A stretch of 64,000 nt of DNA from Diaphorobacter limosus (GCF_033100095.1 NZ_CP136921.1:2512501-2576500), one strand, 5' to 3'. Shown: positions 44,005 through 53,277, numbered from the stretch's first letter. Notes: generated by a model not told the origin, from the sequence alone. Translations and numbers: made by a program.

Positions 44005-44313
44005 ATGTCTTGCGAGAAGTGCGATGGCCTGTGCGTGCGCTACCAAGTTCGATCGCCCAATGACTTGCGCAAAGCAATGTCTATCGCTAGGGAGAACATC
44101 AGTGACGGCACGCTAGTCGACATTACGGAGCCGGGAGCCCACTCAGCTAGCTTCGCGGAAATGGCTGCCAACCAATCCTGGGATGACATCGTTGCCTGGA
44201 GATTCAAGTGTCAACAATGTGGAGAGGAGTTTGGCCTTCACGCTGAAACCTATCACGGCAGCGGCGGATACTGGGAGCCCGTGCGCAAAGGCGCGGTGCG
44301 GAAGAATCTCTAA
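44005..44313 (+). CDS. Cassette-encoded zinc-ribbon-like protein (cassette 8)
   Basis: A 102-residue protein with two pairs of cysteines, CEKC near the start and CQQC near residue 72, which could form a zinc ribbon. Between them lie a helix (SPNDLRKAMSIARENI) and a strand-rich part; after the second pair comes EEFGLHAETYHGSGGYWEPV. It starts 12 bases into its cassette and its stop overlaps the attC. Function unknown; a small nucleic-acid- or protein-binding role is possible. Confidence 0.7.
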   Translation: MSCEKCDGLCVRYQVRSPNDLRKAMSIARENISDGTLVDITEPGAHSASFAEMAANQSWDDIVAWRFKCQQCGEEFGLHAETYHGSGGYWEPVRKGAVRKNL

Positions 44314-44376
44314 CTGGTCATTGCAGCCGACCTGCGCCAGCTTCGCTGGCTGGTCCACTGAATTCAAACGTTAGCA
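44308..44376 (+). other. attC site of cassette 8
   Basis: CTCTAAC ... GTTAGCA, 69 bp, with the stem GCCAGCTTCGCTGGC in the centre. CTCTAAC is the exact inverse of the cassette start GTTAGAG. Confidence 0.88.
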
Positions 44377-44404
44377 CCACTGAAAACCCGCTTTATTCAA
44401 GGCC

Positions 44405-44737
44405 ATGTTTATTCAAACGGCATTCAGTTTCTCAAGCGTTGTGCAGCGCTGGGGTTGCCGTTTTTCCGGGCTTCGCCTGCATGGGCTGCGCAGGTTTCCA
44501 GTCTTTTTGGCCTCTAGCCCTTGTGTAACAAGCGCAAGCAGCTATCGTTTTGCAAGCGCTGTGCCGCCTCGGTGGCGCTGTGCTTTTTCGCAGTTCGTGC
44601 CCGTCGCCAAATTCAGGTTACCCGTTTTGGCTTCTGGCTCTAACATTTCGGTCAAGCCGACCCGCCTTCGGCGGTCGGCTTACCTCGCCCTACAAGGGCT
44701 TCCCCACCTTTGCAAGCAATACCTCTCCCTGGGTTGA
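44405..44737 (+). CDS. Cassette-encoded hypothetical protein, 3' end replaced by an insertion sequence (cassette 9)
   Basis: A frame of 110 codons related to that of cassette 3 over its first half ([27 protein letters not shown]). It reads through attC (KPTRLRRSAYL) and continues about 50 bases into the insertion sequence, so its natural stop has been lost. A full copy of the host intergenic palindrome (44504-44550) lies inside the frame. Whether a protein is made is doubtful. Confidence 0.35.
   Translation: MFIQTAFSFSSVVQRWGCRFSGLRLHGLRRFPVFLASSPCVTSASSYRFASAVPPRWRCAFSQFVPVAKFRLPVLASGSNISVKPTRLRRSAYLALQGLPHLCKQYLSLG
44504..44550. repeat. Host intergenic palindrome inside cassette 9
   Basis: TTTTTGGCCTCTAGCCCTTG ... 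AAGCGCAAGCAGCTATCGTTTT, the same element as at 40924-40970 and at chromosomal sites. Confidence 0.75.
44638..44687 (+). other. attC site of cassette 9, left part, interrupted
   Basis: CTCTAAC and the stem AAGCCGACCCGCC / GGCGGTCGGCTT are intact, but the R-prime box is missing here. The expected GTTAGCC is found 1.5 kb away at 46224-46230, after the insertion sequence. Confidence 0.85.
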
Positions 44738-44758
44738 TCGCACAGCGATCAACCCAGG
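44728..44758. terminator. Perfect hairpin in the IS non-coding end
   Basis: CCTGGGTTGATCGC and its exact inverse enclose a 3-base loop. It lies in the distal part of the non-coding region, without a T tract, and could cap an RNA made from the minus strand. Confidence 0.55.
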
Positions 44759-45074
44759 CATGGTTTTCGTCAATTTCAGATCAGCTCCCAGCCTTGTGCA
44801 TGCAGCGCGTCGATGCTTCTTGGCAAACGGTGCGGACGGCGTGACTACAAACGGTCATTACGCTGCCTTCTGGTTGGCAGCAAACCCTGATGAAAGACGC
44901 GCGCCGGGGGCTCCATTCGTTAGTCGGGCTTTGGGATGGCTCCCATGAGTCCCCTTGAGTTAACCGAGCATTCCCCGGCGCAGGCCCTGCCTTTTGCACA
45001 TCAACGACTGCCTTCACGCGGCGGATTTCTGATCTGTCAGCTTGTTCTGGTGTCTGTTGCGTAGCCGGCCCAGC
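44728..45074 (-). ncRNA. Candidate bridge RNA of the IS1111-group element
   Basis: In the IS1111 group the bridge RNA that pairs with donor and target is encoded downstream of the transposase; this is the only long non-coding stretch and lies in that place. CATTCGTTAG at 44914-44923 repeats the sequence across the IS/attC junction (46219-46228), so the minus-strand RNA would contain a guide matching one half of the target. Ends and the second guide were not identified. Confidence 0.4.
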
Positions 45075-46103
45075 TCACGCGGGCATCTTGAAGGCCTCCC
45101 CGCGCTGCAGCACGGCCCAGCACATGCGGGCGTTCTTGGCGGCAATGGCCACCACGGCGCGCCAGTAGCCCCGGCGCTCGGCCAGGCTGCGGGCCCAGCG
45201 GCTGATGGGGTCTTGCTTGGGCGTGCGGGTGTTCATGGCAGCGGCAAGCACCGCTCTGGCTCCCATCACCAGCAGGCTGCGCAGGTAGGCGTCTCCGGCT
45301 TTGGTGATGCGTCCCAATCTCTGCTTGCCGCCCGAGCTGTATTGCCCGGGCACCAGGCCCAGCCAGGCGCTGAAGCTGCGCCCGCAGGCGAAGTCGTGGC
45401 CATTGCCCACGGTGCTGATGAGTGCCATGGCGGTGGTCTGGCCAATACCGCCGAGTTGCATCAACTGCTGCGCCTGGGTGCTGTGGCGGGCCATGAGGGC
45501 GATGTGGCGGTCGTACTCGGCGATGCGTTCATCAAGCCGGGTGACTTCACTCAAGAGATCGCCGATGACAGTGTTGGCCCAGCCGGGCAGCTCTTCGAGG
45601 CGTGCCAGCGCTTCACGGCGCACGGTGGCGGCTTTGAGGGGCAGCACCAGCCCCAACTCCGAGAGCAGACCCCGAATGCGGTTGAGCGTGGCGGTGCGTT
45701 GTTCCACGAATCCCTGGCGGGTGCGGTGCACCATGAGCTGGCCTTGCTGCTCGATGCTCTTGTGGGGCACGAAACGCATCTGGGGGCGGGTGACGGCTTC
45801 GCAGATCGCTGCGGCATCGGCCGCGTCGTTCTTGCCGCGTTTGCCCGAGAGGCGGTAGGGGGCGACGAACTTGGGGGCCATCAGCCGCACGGTGTGGCCG
45901 AGCTTCTCGAATTCCCGGGCCCAGTGGTGGGCGCCGGAGCATGCCTCCATGCCGATCAGGCACGGGGGCAAGGTGGCGATGAGTTCCAGCAGGTTGCTGC
46001 GCGCTACGCTCGGGCGCACGAGGGCTGGCTTGCCTGCCGCATCCACGCCGTGTACGGCAAAGACGTTCTTTGCCAGGTCGATTCCTACGGTTACGATGGT
46101 CAT
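45075..46103 (-). CDS. IS110-family transposase (DEDD recombinase)
   Basis: A 342-residue transposase. The N-terminal RuvC-like DEDD domain has Asp in TVGIDLAKNVFAVHG, Glu in CLIGMEACSGAHHWA and two Asp in GKRGKNDAADAAAICEA; the C-terminal Tnp_20 domain contains LGGIGQTTAMALIS, FSAWLGLVP and the Ser-bearing RITKAGDAYLRSLLVMGAR. The start at 46103 (MTIVTVGID) follows the family; the frame extends to 46184. The gene is complete, so the element may still be active. Confidence 0.93.
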   Translation of the reverse strand: MTIVTVGIDLAKNVFAVHGVDAAGKPALVRPSVARSNLLELIATLPPCLIGMEACSGAHHWAREFEKLGHTVRLMAPKFVAPYRLSGKRGKNDAADAAAICEAVTRPQMRFVPHKSIEQQGQLMVHRTRQGFVEQRTATLNRIRGLLSELGLVLPLKAATVRREALARLEELPGWANTVIGDLLSEVTRLDERIAEYDRHIALMARHSTQAQQLMQLGGIGQTTAMALISTVGNGHDFACGRSFSAWLGLVPGQYSSGGKQRLGRITKAGDAYLRSLLVMGARAVLAAAMNTRTPKQDPISRWARSLAERRGYWRAVVAIAAKNARMCWAVLQRGEAFKMPA

Positions 46104-46218
46104 GGACTTCCCCTTCCAATGAAACAAGCGTGTTGATGAGAGATTGCACTTCCCATCGTGGCACTTTGATGCCGTTCTGCGCAAATACGCGCTGCGCTTG
46201 GGACGGGGAAGTCCCTTT

Positions 46219-46230
46219 CATTCGTTAGCC
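46219..46230 (+). other. attC site of cassette 9, right part
   Basis: CATTCGTTAGCC. GTTAGCC (46224-46230) completes the interrupted attC; joined to ACCT before the IS it restores nine bases between stem and core, as in the attC of cassette 3. Confidence 0.8.
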
Positions 46231-46247
46231 AATCAACAGGAGAGAGT

Positions 46248-46550
46248 GTGTTTCGCATCCTTCTCATTGCCCTACTCGCCTTTGGCGCCTGGAAGGGTTA
46301 TGAAAAATATCAATCTCAACGTACGGCACAACAATTTCAAGGAATATCTCAAGAAATTGATATTTCAAGTGGTTCTTCTAGACGCAACCGAAGTATTGAT
46401 GTCACTCCAAAATTTCAGTGCGACGGACGAACCCATTGCTCTCAGATGACTTCGTGCGAAGAAGCCACCTTCTTTCTTAAAAACTGCCCTGGCACGAAAA
46501 TGGATGGAAACAATGATGGCGTTCCATGCGAGCAGCAGTGGTGCAAATAA
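46248..46550 (+). CDS. Cassette-encoded excalibur-domain protein (cassette 10)
   Basis: A 100-residue protein starting with GTG, with AGGAG five bases upstream. A single N-terminal hydrophobic segment (FRILLIALLAFGAW) could anchor or export it. The C-terminal half is an excalibur calcium-binding domain: CSQMTSCEEATFFLKNCPG followed by MDGNNDGVPCEQQWC, with the Asp-rich loop and paired cysteines typical of extracellular forms. The role may be at the cell surface, perhaps with an extracellular nuclease or wall function as in relatives. Confidence 0.82.
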   Translation: MFRILLIALLAFGAWKGYEKYQSQRTAQQFQGISQEIDISSGSSRRNRSIDVTPKFQCDGRTHCSQMTSCEEATFFLKNCPGTKMDGNNDGVPCEQQWCK

Positions 46551-46561
46551 ATCAAACTAGG

Positions 46562-46620
46562 GGCTAACAGTTCGTCGCAGCCGACCGCCTACGGCGGCGG
46601 CTGAACTCAGAGCGTTCGAC
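46562..46620 (+). other. attC site of cassette 10
   Basis: GGCTAAC ... GTTCGAC, 59 bp, stem GCAGCCGACCGCC / GGCGGCGGCTG. GGCTAAC is the exact inverse of the cassette start GTTAGCC at 46224, which proves that the IS lies upstream of this boundary. It is the last attC recognised. Confidence 0.9.
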
Positions 46621-46670
46621 GCTATCTGGAACCATAACCCCCCTTTTTTTGACACACGGAGCAGGCCATC

Positions 46671-47081
46671 ATGACGGTCGCCAAGTTCACCGAGGTTCTC
46701 GATGGCTTCGAATTTGGCGCCTTCGGGGCCATGCCCACCAACCAGGCATTCATCAGCCTGGAGCGGGGTACGGTTCATTTTGTCTCCAGCGAGCTGGAAG
46801 AAGATGCCCCGGAGGATTTGGACAGTGGCGATTACCTTGCCCTGCCGGACAAGGCGGTGCTTGGGCTGGGGCGCGAGCTGGTGATGGAGTTTGCGCGGGA
46901 GCAGCTGCCCGACGACGTGGACACCGTTTGGGGGTTTTTCAGCAAGCGCGGCGCGTACCGGCGTTTCAAGGATTTTCTGGAGCGCCGGGGTCGGATTCAG
47001 GCCTGGTATGACTATGAGAGCGCTGCCACCGAGGCGCGCCTGCGCGCGTGGTGTGCCGAGCATGGCATTGAGCTTGTGTAA
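46671..47081 (+). CDS. UPF0158 family protein
   Basis: A 136-residue acidic protein of the UPF0158 family, function unknown: LDGFEFGAFGAMPTNQAFISLERGTVHFV at the start, a central EDAPEDLDSGDYLALPDK stretch and the DTVWGFFSKRGAYRRFKDFLERRG and WYDYESAATEARLRAWCAEHGIEL motifs. GGAG lies about ten bases before the ATG. It follows the last attC by 50 bases but no attC follows it, so it is probably the chromosomal flank of the array and not a cassette. Confidence 0.82.
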   Translation: MTVAKFTEVLDGFEFGAFGAMPTNQAFISLERGTVHFVSSELEEDAPEDLDSGDYLALPDKAVLGLGRELVMEFAREQLPDDVDTVWGFFSKRGAYRRFKDFLERRGRIQAWYDYESAATEARLRAWCAEHGIELV

Positions 47082-47581
47082 GCTTGGCCGCCAACGGTGG
47101 GGCGGCGGCTCCGGTGATTTTTACTATTGTATTTATAGCTGTTTGCCCTTTATTCACGATTGCTAGGGCTGGATTTTCATCGTATTTTTGACTCCTTCCC
47201 GCTCTGGGACTGGGTAGTTACACATCTTTTTGTAGCGCAGAACGCTTGTTTGACGCAGGCTTCAACTCCCTCGCCCCCTTGGTGGAGAGGGTAGGGGTGA
47301 GGGGGTGATTGAGTGCGGCGCCCACTTTTACGGCCCTCACCCCTACCCTCTCCCGCCAGCGGGAGAGGGAGAAGCAGCAGCAAAGCGGCGCTGGTTTTGC
47401 TCCCTTGCGGGAGAGGGGAGAAAAGCACAGAGCTGCGACTTGTGTAGGTACTCATGCCCTCTGGGGAAGGCAGGGATGGGGGCCGGGAGCGCCGGCATCT
47501 TGCCGGCATGAGGATGCGAGCGTCGCTGGCCCCCAGCCCAACCTTCCCCCAGTGGGGGAAGGAGCAAATCCCCCCGCCACT
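47082..47581. other. Repeat-rich intergenic region
   Basis: Contains CCCTCTCCC/GGGAGAGGG palindromes at 47260-47375, a GAGCGCCGGCATCTTGCCGGC hairpin at 47486-47510 and further GC-rich remnants. The order of elements is like that at 37280-37575. No gene recognised. Confidence 0.7.
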
Positions 47582-49192
<1,611 letters not shown>

Positions 49193-49206
49193 AAATACCA
49201 TGAAAA

Positions 49207-49219
49207 GGTGTTTTTTACC
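49207..49219. promoter_or_regulatory. NorR-binding site 1
   Basis: GGT-N7-ACC (GGTGTTTTTTACC), the core known for NorR of related betaproteobacteria. Confidence 0.75.
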
Positions 49220-49231
49220 CGTTTTAATCAG

Positions 49232-49244
49232 GGTTTATTTTACC
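49232..49244. promoter_or_regulatory. NorR-binding site 2
   Basis: GGT-N7-ACC (GGTTTATTTTACC), 25 bases from the first site, both upstream of the sigma-54 promoter. Confidence 0.75.
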
Positions 49245-49284
49245 CATGCTCGTATAAACCCTTGATTCGCGGCAATGCAGCATC

Positions 49285-49299
49285 TGGCCCGGCTTTTGC
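49285..49299 (+). promoter_or_regulatory. Sigma-54 promoter of the qNor gene
   Basis: TGGCCCGGCTTTTGC; GG and GC are separated by ten bases. About 40 bases separate it from the ATG at 49339. Confidence 0.8.
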
Positions 49300-49338
49300 G
49301 TAACCGCTTGCGTCACATCACAACGACGGAGGCCCTGG

Positions 49339-51645
49339 ATGGGTAAGTACGCCAAGTATTGGTACACGCTGATAGGCGTGTTGATCGTCACCTTCAGCCT
49401 GTTGGGCTATTACGGTGTCGAGGTTTATCGCACCGCACCGCCGATTCCGGGCAAGGTGCTGGTTGAGGGCAGCGACAAGCCGCTCTATACCGAGGAGAGC
49501 ATTCTGGACGGCCAGACCGCCTGGCAGTCCACGGGTGGCATGCAGCTGGGCTCCATCCTGGGCCACGGTGCCTACCAGGCGCCGGACTGGACGGCCGACT
49601 GGCTGCACCGCGAGCTGGTGGCCTGGCTGGATCTTGCCGCGCAACAGGATCACGGCAAGGCCTTTGCCGACCTGGATGTGGGCCAGCAGGCGGTGCTGCG
49701 CGACCGGCTGAAGACCGAGTACCGCACCAACACCTTCGACAAGGCGACGGACACGATGACCATCACGCCGCTGCGTGCCCAGGCCATCGCCGAGACCGCA
49801 GCCTACTACGACAAGCTATTCAGCGACGATCCGTCGCTGCAGAAGTCGCGCGAGAGCTTCGCCATGAAGGAGAACACCCTGCCCAGCGCCGAGCGCCGTG
49901 CGCAGATGGCGGGCTTCTTCTTCTGGACCGCCTGGGCCGCCGCCACCGAGCGCCCGGCCGATGTGGGGGGCAGTGGCGCCACCTATACCAACAACTGGCC
50001 ACATGAGCCGCTGATCGGCAACACCCCGACCGGCGAGAACATGGTCTGGTCCATCATGAGCATCATCATCATGATGGCCGGCGTGGGCTTTCTGGTCTGG
50101 GGCTGGGCCTTCCTGCGCGACCATGACGAGCAGGATCCGGTGCCCCCGAAGCATGACCCCTTGACCCGCGTCGCCCTTACCGGCTCGCAGCGCGCCCTGG
50201 GCAAGTATTTGTTCCTGGTGGTGGCGCTGTTCTGCGCCCAGGTCTTCCTGGGCGGCTTTACCGCCCACTACACGGTGGAAGGTCAGGAGTTCTACGGCAT
50301 CGATGTCTCCAAGTGGTTCCCCTACGCCCTGGTGCGCACCTGGCATTTGCAGGCGGCGCTGTTCTGGATTGCCACCGGCTTCCTGGCCGCCGGCCTGTTC
50401 CTGGCGCCGGTGATCAACGGCGGCAAGGACCCCAAGTACCAAAAACTGGGCGTGGACGTGCTGTTCTGGGCGCTGGTGGTGGTCTGCGTGGGCTCGTTCA
50501 TCGGCAACTACCTGACCATCGCCCATGTCATGCCGCAGGAGTGGAACTTCTGGCTGGGCCACCAGGGCTACGAATACGTTGACCTGGGCCGCCTGTGGCA
50601 GATCGGCAAGTTTGCCGGCATTGCCTTCTGGCTGGTGCTGATGGCGCGCGCCATCTTCCCCGCGCTGCTGGCCCCCAACGGCCAGGACAAGAACCTGCTG
50701 GCCCTGCTGACCTCGTCGGTCGTGTGTATCGGCCTGTTCTACGGCGCCGGCCTGTTCTACGGCGAGCGCACGCATATCTCGGTGATGGAGTACTGGCGCT
50801 GGTGGGTGGTGCACCTGTGGGTGGAAGGCTTCTTCGAGGTCTTCGCCACCACGGCGCTGGCCTTCATCTTCTCGACCCTGGGCCTGGTTTCCTACCGCAT
50901 GGCCACGGCCGCCAGCCTGGCGTCGGCGTCGCTCTTCATGCTGGGCGGCGTGCCCGGCACCTTCCACCACCTGTACTTTGCCGGCACCACCACCCCGGTG
51001 ATGGCCGTGGGCGCATCGTTCAGCGCACTCGAAGTGGTGCCGCTGGTGGTGCTGGGCCACGAGGCCTGGGAGCACTGGCGCCTGCAGCACAAGACCGAGT
51101 GGATGAAGAAGCTGCGCTGGCCGCTGATGTGCTTCGTCGCCGTGGCGTTCTGGAACATGCTGGGCGCGGGCGTCTTCGGCTTCATGATCAACCCGCCCAT
51201 CTCGCTGTACTACATCCAGGGCCTGAACACCACGCCGGTGCACGCCCACGCCGCGCTGTTCGGTGTCTATGGCTTCCTGGCGCTGGGCTTCACGCTGCTG
51301 GTGCTGCGCTATGTGCGCCCTGAACTGCAGTTCAACGAGCGCCTGATGAAGACCGGCTTCTGGTGGCTCAACGCCGGCCTGGTGCTGATGATTGCGACCA
51401 GCCTGCTGCCCATCGGCCTGTTCCAGTTCCACGCCAGCGTGACCGAGGGCCTGTGGTACGCGCGCAGCGAGGAGTTCATGCAGCAGCCCTTCATGGAGAC
51501 GCTGCGCTGGGTGCGCACCTTTGGTGACCTGGTGTTCATCACCGGTGCCCTGTGCGTGAGCTGGCAGGTGGTCAGCGGCGTGCTGTTCAGCCCAAGCGCC
51601 ACGGCCACCCCGCGGGGCGGCGTGCTGGCCGGCGCCACGCGCTAA
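49339..51645 (+). CDS. norZ: Quinol-dependent nitric oxide reductase (qNor), large single subunit
   Basis: A 768-residue inner-membrane enzyme that reduces two NO to N2O with quinol electrons. It has the qNor-specific N-terminal extension with one membrane helix (YTLIGVLIVTFSLLGYYGVEV) and a periplasmic domain (residues about 40-220, with SILGHGAYQAPDWTADW), then a heme-copper oxidase-like helix bundle with ligand histidines in TWHLQAALFWIA, VHLWVEGFFEVF and GTFHHLYF. It carries out detoxification or denitrification. NorR sites and a sigma-54 promoter precede it, and AACGACGGAGG provides a ribosome site. Confidence 0.94.
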   Translation: MGKYAKYWYTLIGVLIVTFSLLGYYGVEVYRTAPPIPGKVLVEGSDKPLYTEESILDGQTAWQSTGGMQLGSILGHGAYQAPDWTADWLHRELVAWLDLAAQQDHGKAFADLDVGQQAVLRDRLKTEYRTNTFDKATDTMTITPLRAQAIAETAAYYDKLFSDDPSLQKSRESFAMKENTLPSAERRAQMAGFFFWTAWAAATERPADVGGSGATYTNNWPHEPLIGNTPTGENMVWSIMSIIIMMAGVGFLVWGWAFLRDHDEQDPVPPKHDPLTRVALTGSQRALGKYLFLVVALFCAQVFLGGFTAHYTVEGQEFYGIDVSKWFPYALVRTWHLQAALFWIATGFLAAGLFLAPVINGGKDPKYQKLGVDVLFWALVVVCVGSFIGNYLTIAHVMPQEWNFWLGHQGYEYVDLGRLWQIGKFAGIAFWLVLMARAIFPALLAPNGQDKNLLALLTSSVVCIGLFYGAGLFYGERTHISVMEYWRWWVVHLWVEGFFEVFATTALAFIFSTLGLVSYRMATAASLASASLFMLGGVPGTFHHLYFAGTTTPVMAVGASFSALEVVPLVVLGHEAWEHWRLQHKTEWMKKLRWPLMCFVAVAFWNMLGAGVFGFMINPPISLYYIQGLNTTPVHAHAALFGVYGFLALGFTLLVLRYVRPELQFNERLMKTGFWWLNAGLVLMIATSLLPIGLFQFHASVTEGLWYARSEEFMQQPFMETLRWVRTFGDLVFITGALCVSWQVVSGVLFSPSATATPRGGVLAGATR

Positions 51646-51782
51646 GCTGCCTTGCGCCGCGTGTCTCAGGCATGCGGCGCATTGCCAGGCTGCAATTAAT
51701 TTAATAGCTACTAACGCTTATCCATCAAGCTCTACAGCCTGATTTACTCCGCAAGCAAGGTTCTCTGGCGCCTTGCTTTTTC

Positions 51783-51807
51783 AGCCGGCTTCAAGCCGGC
51801 TTTTTTT
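51783..51807 (+). terminator. Rho-independent terminator after qNor
   Basis: AGCCGGCTT-C-AAGCCGGCT followed by a run of seven T. It separates the qNor gene from the nrd operon. Confidence 0.85.
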
Positions 51808-51848
51808 CGTTTGTGGGGTCTGGTGGAAACCAGACGGAGAGCGCAAGC

Positions 51849-51862
51849 TTGTGTTGCATCAA
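51849..51862. promoter_or_regulatory. Candidate FNR/Anr-type box before nrdD
   Basis: TTGTGTTGCATCAA resembles TTGAT-N4-ATCAA, with the right half exact and the left half partly matching. It would link nrd expression to anaerobiosis. Confidence 0.45.
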
Positions 51863-51878
51863 ACTACATATAGTGTTT
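51861..51878. promoter_or_regulatory. NrdR box
   Basis: AAACTACATATAGTGTTT is a near-palindrome matching the NrdR consensus around CTATATATAG. It lies 11 bases before the nrdD ATG, as usual for ribonucleotide reductase genes; only one box is evident. Confidence 0.65.
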
Positions 51879-51888
51879 AGTTCTTGCA

Positions 51889-53018
51889 ATGACTTCCATT
51901 TCACCTTCCCTCGCCACGCTGCCGCGCGACGTTATCCAGAGAAGCGGCGAGCGCGCTGCGTTCGACGCCGGACGCATTGCCTCGGCCATCGCGCGTGCCG
52001 GGGCCGCCACCGGCGAGTTCGGTGCTGACGAGGCGCAGTTGCTCACCGCGCAGGTCACCAAGGTGCTGATCCACCGCTTCCACGGGGCGGCGCCGGCCAT
52101 AGAGCAGATCCAGGATGTGGTCGAGCAAACACTGATCGCCGCCAACCACCTGCAGACGGCGCGCGCCTACATCGCCTACCGCGATCGGCACGCCACCCTG
52201 CGTGCCGACCGCCAGACACTGGTGCATGTGGACTCCTCCATCAACGAATACCTCACGCGCGCCGACTGGCGCGTCAACGCCAACGCCAACCAGGGCTATT
52301 CGCTGGGCGGGCTGATCCTGAACGTGGCGGGCAAGGTGACGGCCAACTACTGGCTCTCGCATGTCTACGCGCCCGAGATCGGGGAGGCGCACAGGAGCGG
52401 CGACCTGCACATCCACGATCTGGACATGCTCAGCGGCTACTGCGCGGGCTGGTCGCTGCGCACGCTGTTGCACGAAGGCTTGAACGGCGTGCCGGGCAAG
52501 GTGGAGGCGAGCCCGCCCAGGCACATGAGCTCGGCCGTGGGGCAGATCGTCAACTTTCTGGGCACGCTGCAGAACGAGTGGGCCGGCGCGCAGGCGTTTT
52601 CGTCCTTCGACACCTATATGGCACGACCTACCGCTTTGCCAAGGAAGACAAAAAGCGGTGGCCGGGCATCGTGCAAGCGGGGACGCCCGCCCAGCCCTAC
52701 TACACCAACAGCTCGCAGCTGCCTGTGGGCTTTACCGACGATCCCTTTGAGGCGCTAGAGCGGCAAGAGGCTTTGCAGGCCAAGTACACCGGCGGCACGG
52801 TGCTGCACCTCTACATGGGCGAGCGCATCAGCAGCGGCGCGGCCTGCCGCGAACTGGTCAAACGCGCGCTCTCCAACTTCCGCCTGCCCTACATCACCGT
52901 CACGCCGACGTTTTCCATCTGCCCGACGCACGGCTATCTGGCGGGCGAGCACCGCTTCTGCCCGACTTGCGACGCCGAGCGCCTGGCCGAGAAGCGCCGG
53001 CAGCTGCAAGCGGCGTGA
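51889..53018 (+). pseudogene. nrdD: Anaerobic ribonucleoside-triphosphate reductase, internally deleted
   Basis: Two parts of an NrdD gene are joined out of frame. The first (51889 to about 52622) encodes the ATP-cone (VIQRSGERAAFDAGRIASAI) and the N-terminal barrel part ending SFDTYM. The second, in another frame from about 52622, encodes GTTYRFAKEDKKRWPG through YYTNSSQLPVGFTDDP and the zinc-binding CPTHGYLAGEHRFCPTC end. Roughly 300 residues of the central barrel with the catalytic cysteine loop are missing, and a frameshift lies at the junction. Full NrdD proteins have about 650-700 residues. The product cannot be active. Confidence 0.87.
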
Positions 53019-53027
53019 GCGCCGTTT

Positions 53028-53058
53028 CTCCCTCTCCCCCAAGGGGGGCGAGGGAGAA
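53028..53058. repeat. CCCTCTCCC palindrome
   Basis: CTCCCTCTCCCCCAAGGGGG and the following GCGAGGGAG form a short hairpin between the nrdD remnant and the glycyl-radical gene. Confidence 0.6.
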
Positions 53059-53094
53059 ATACCCCCATTTCAACCACCCCCAAAGGAGCTATCC

Positions 53095-53277
53095 ATGACC
53101 CATTTCTCCGCCATCGAATCCACCGCCCTGGCCGCCGCCGACGTGCAGCTCAGCAACGCCGAGCGCCAGCCCTGCGAGGTCTGGACCCGCGTCATGGGCT
53201 ACCACCGCCCGGTGGCCAGCTTCAACATCGGCAAGCAGGGCGAGCACGCCGAGCGCCAGTTCTTCGCCGAGCAATGA
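53095..53277 (+). CDS. Separate glycyl-radical domain of class III ribonucleotide reductase
   Basis: A 60-residue protein equal to the C-terminal finger of NrdD. It contains EVWTRVMGYHRPVASFNIGKQGEHAERQFF, in which RVMGY holds the radical Gly (about residue 35). In other NrdD proteins this segment follows the zinc-binding region on the same chain; here it is a separate gene with its own AAAGGAG ribosome site. It would insert into the NrdD barrel and be activated by NrdG. The NrdG gene overlaps its stop by four bases. With nrdD deleted, its present use is unclear. Confidence 0.82.
   Translation: MTHFSAIESTALAAADVQLSNAERQPCEVWTRVMGYHRPVASFNIGKQGEHAERQFFAEQ

Larger units (their letters stand above)
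44688..46222 (-). mobile_element. IS110-family (IS1111-group) insertion sequence inserted in an attC site
   Basis: About 1.53 kb between the two halves of cassette 9's attC. Subterminal inverted repeats GGGCTTCCCC (44696-44705) and GGGGAAGTCCC (46205-46215) lie a few bases inside the ends, the mark of the IS1111 group. One DEDD transposase gene fills most of it; about 380 bp downstream of the gene are non-coding. No target duplication is visible. Exact ends are uncertain by a few bases because the junction bases are shared with the target. Confidence 0.87.

Noticed and set aside
39056..46620. Class 1 integron
   Set aside because: The integrase is not IntI1, there is no qacE-delta/sul1 segment, and attC sites vary as in sedentary arrays.
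51889..53018. Programmed frameshift or intein in nrdD
   Set aside because: Several hundred residues of conserved barrel are missing at the junction, which a frameshift or splicing event cannot supply; deletion explains it better.
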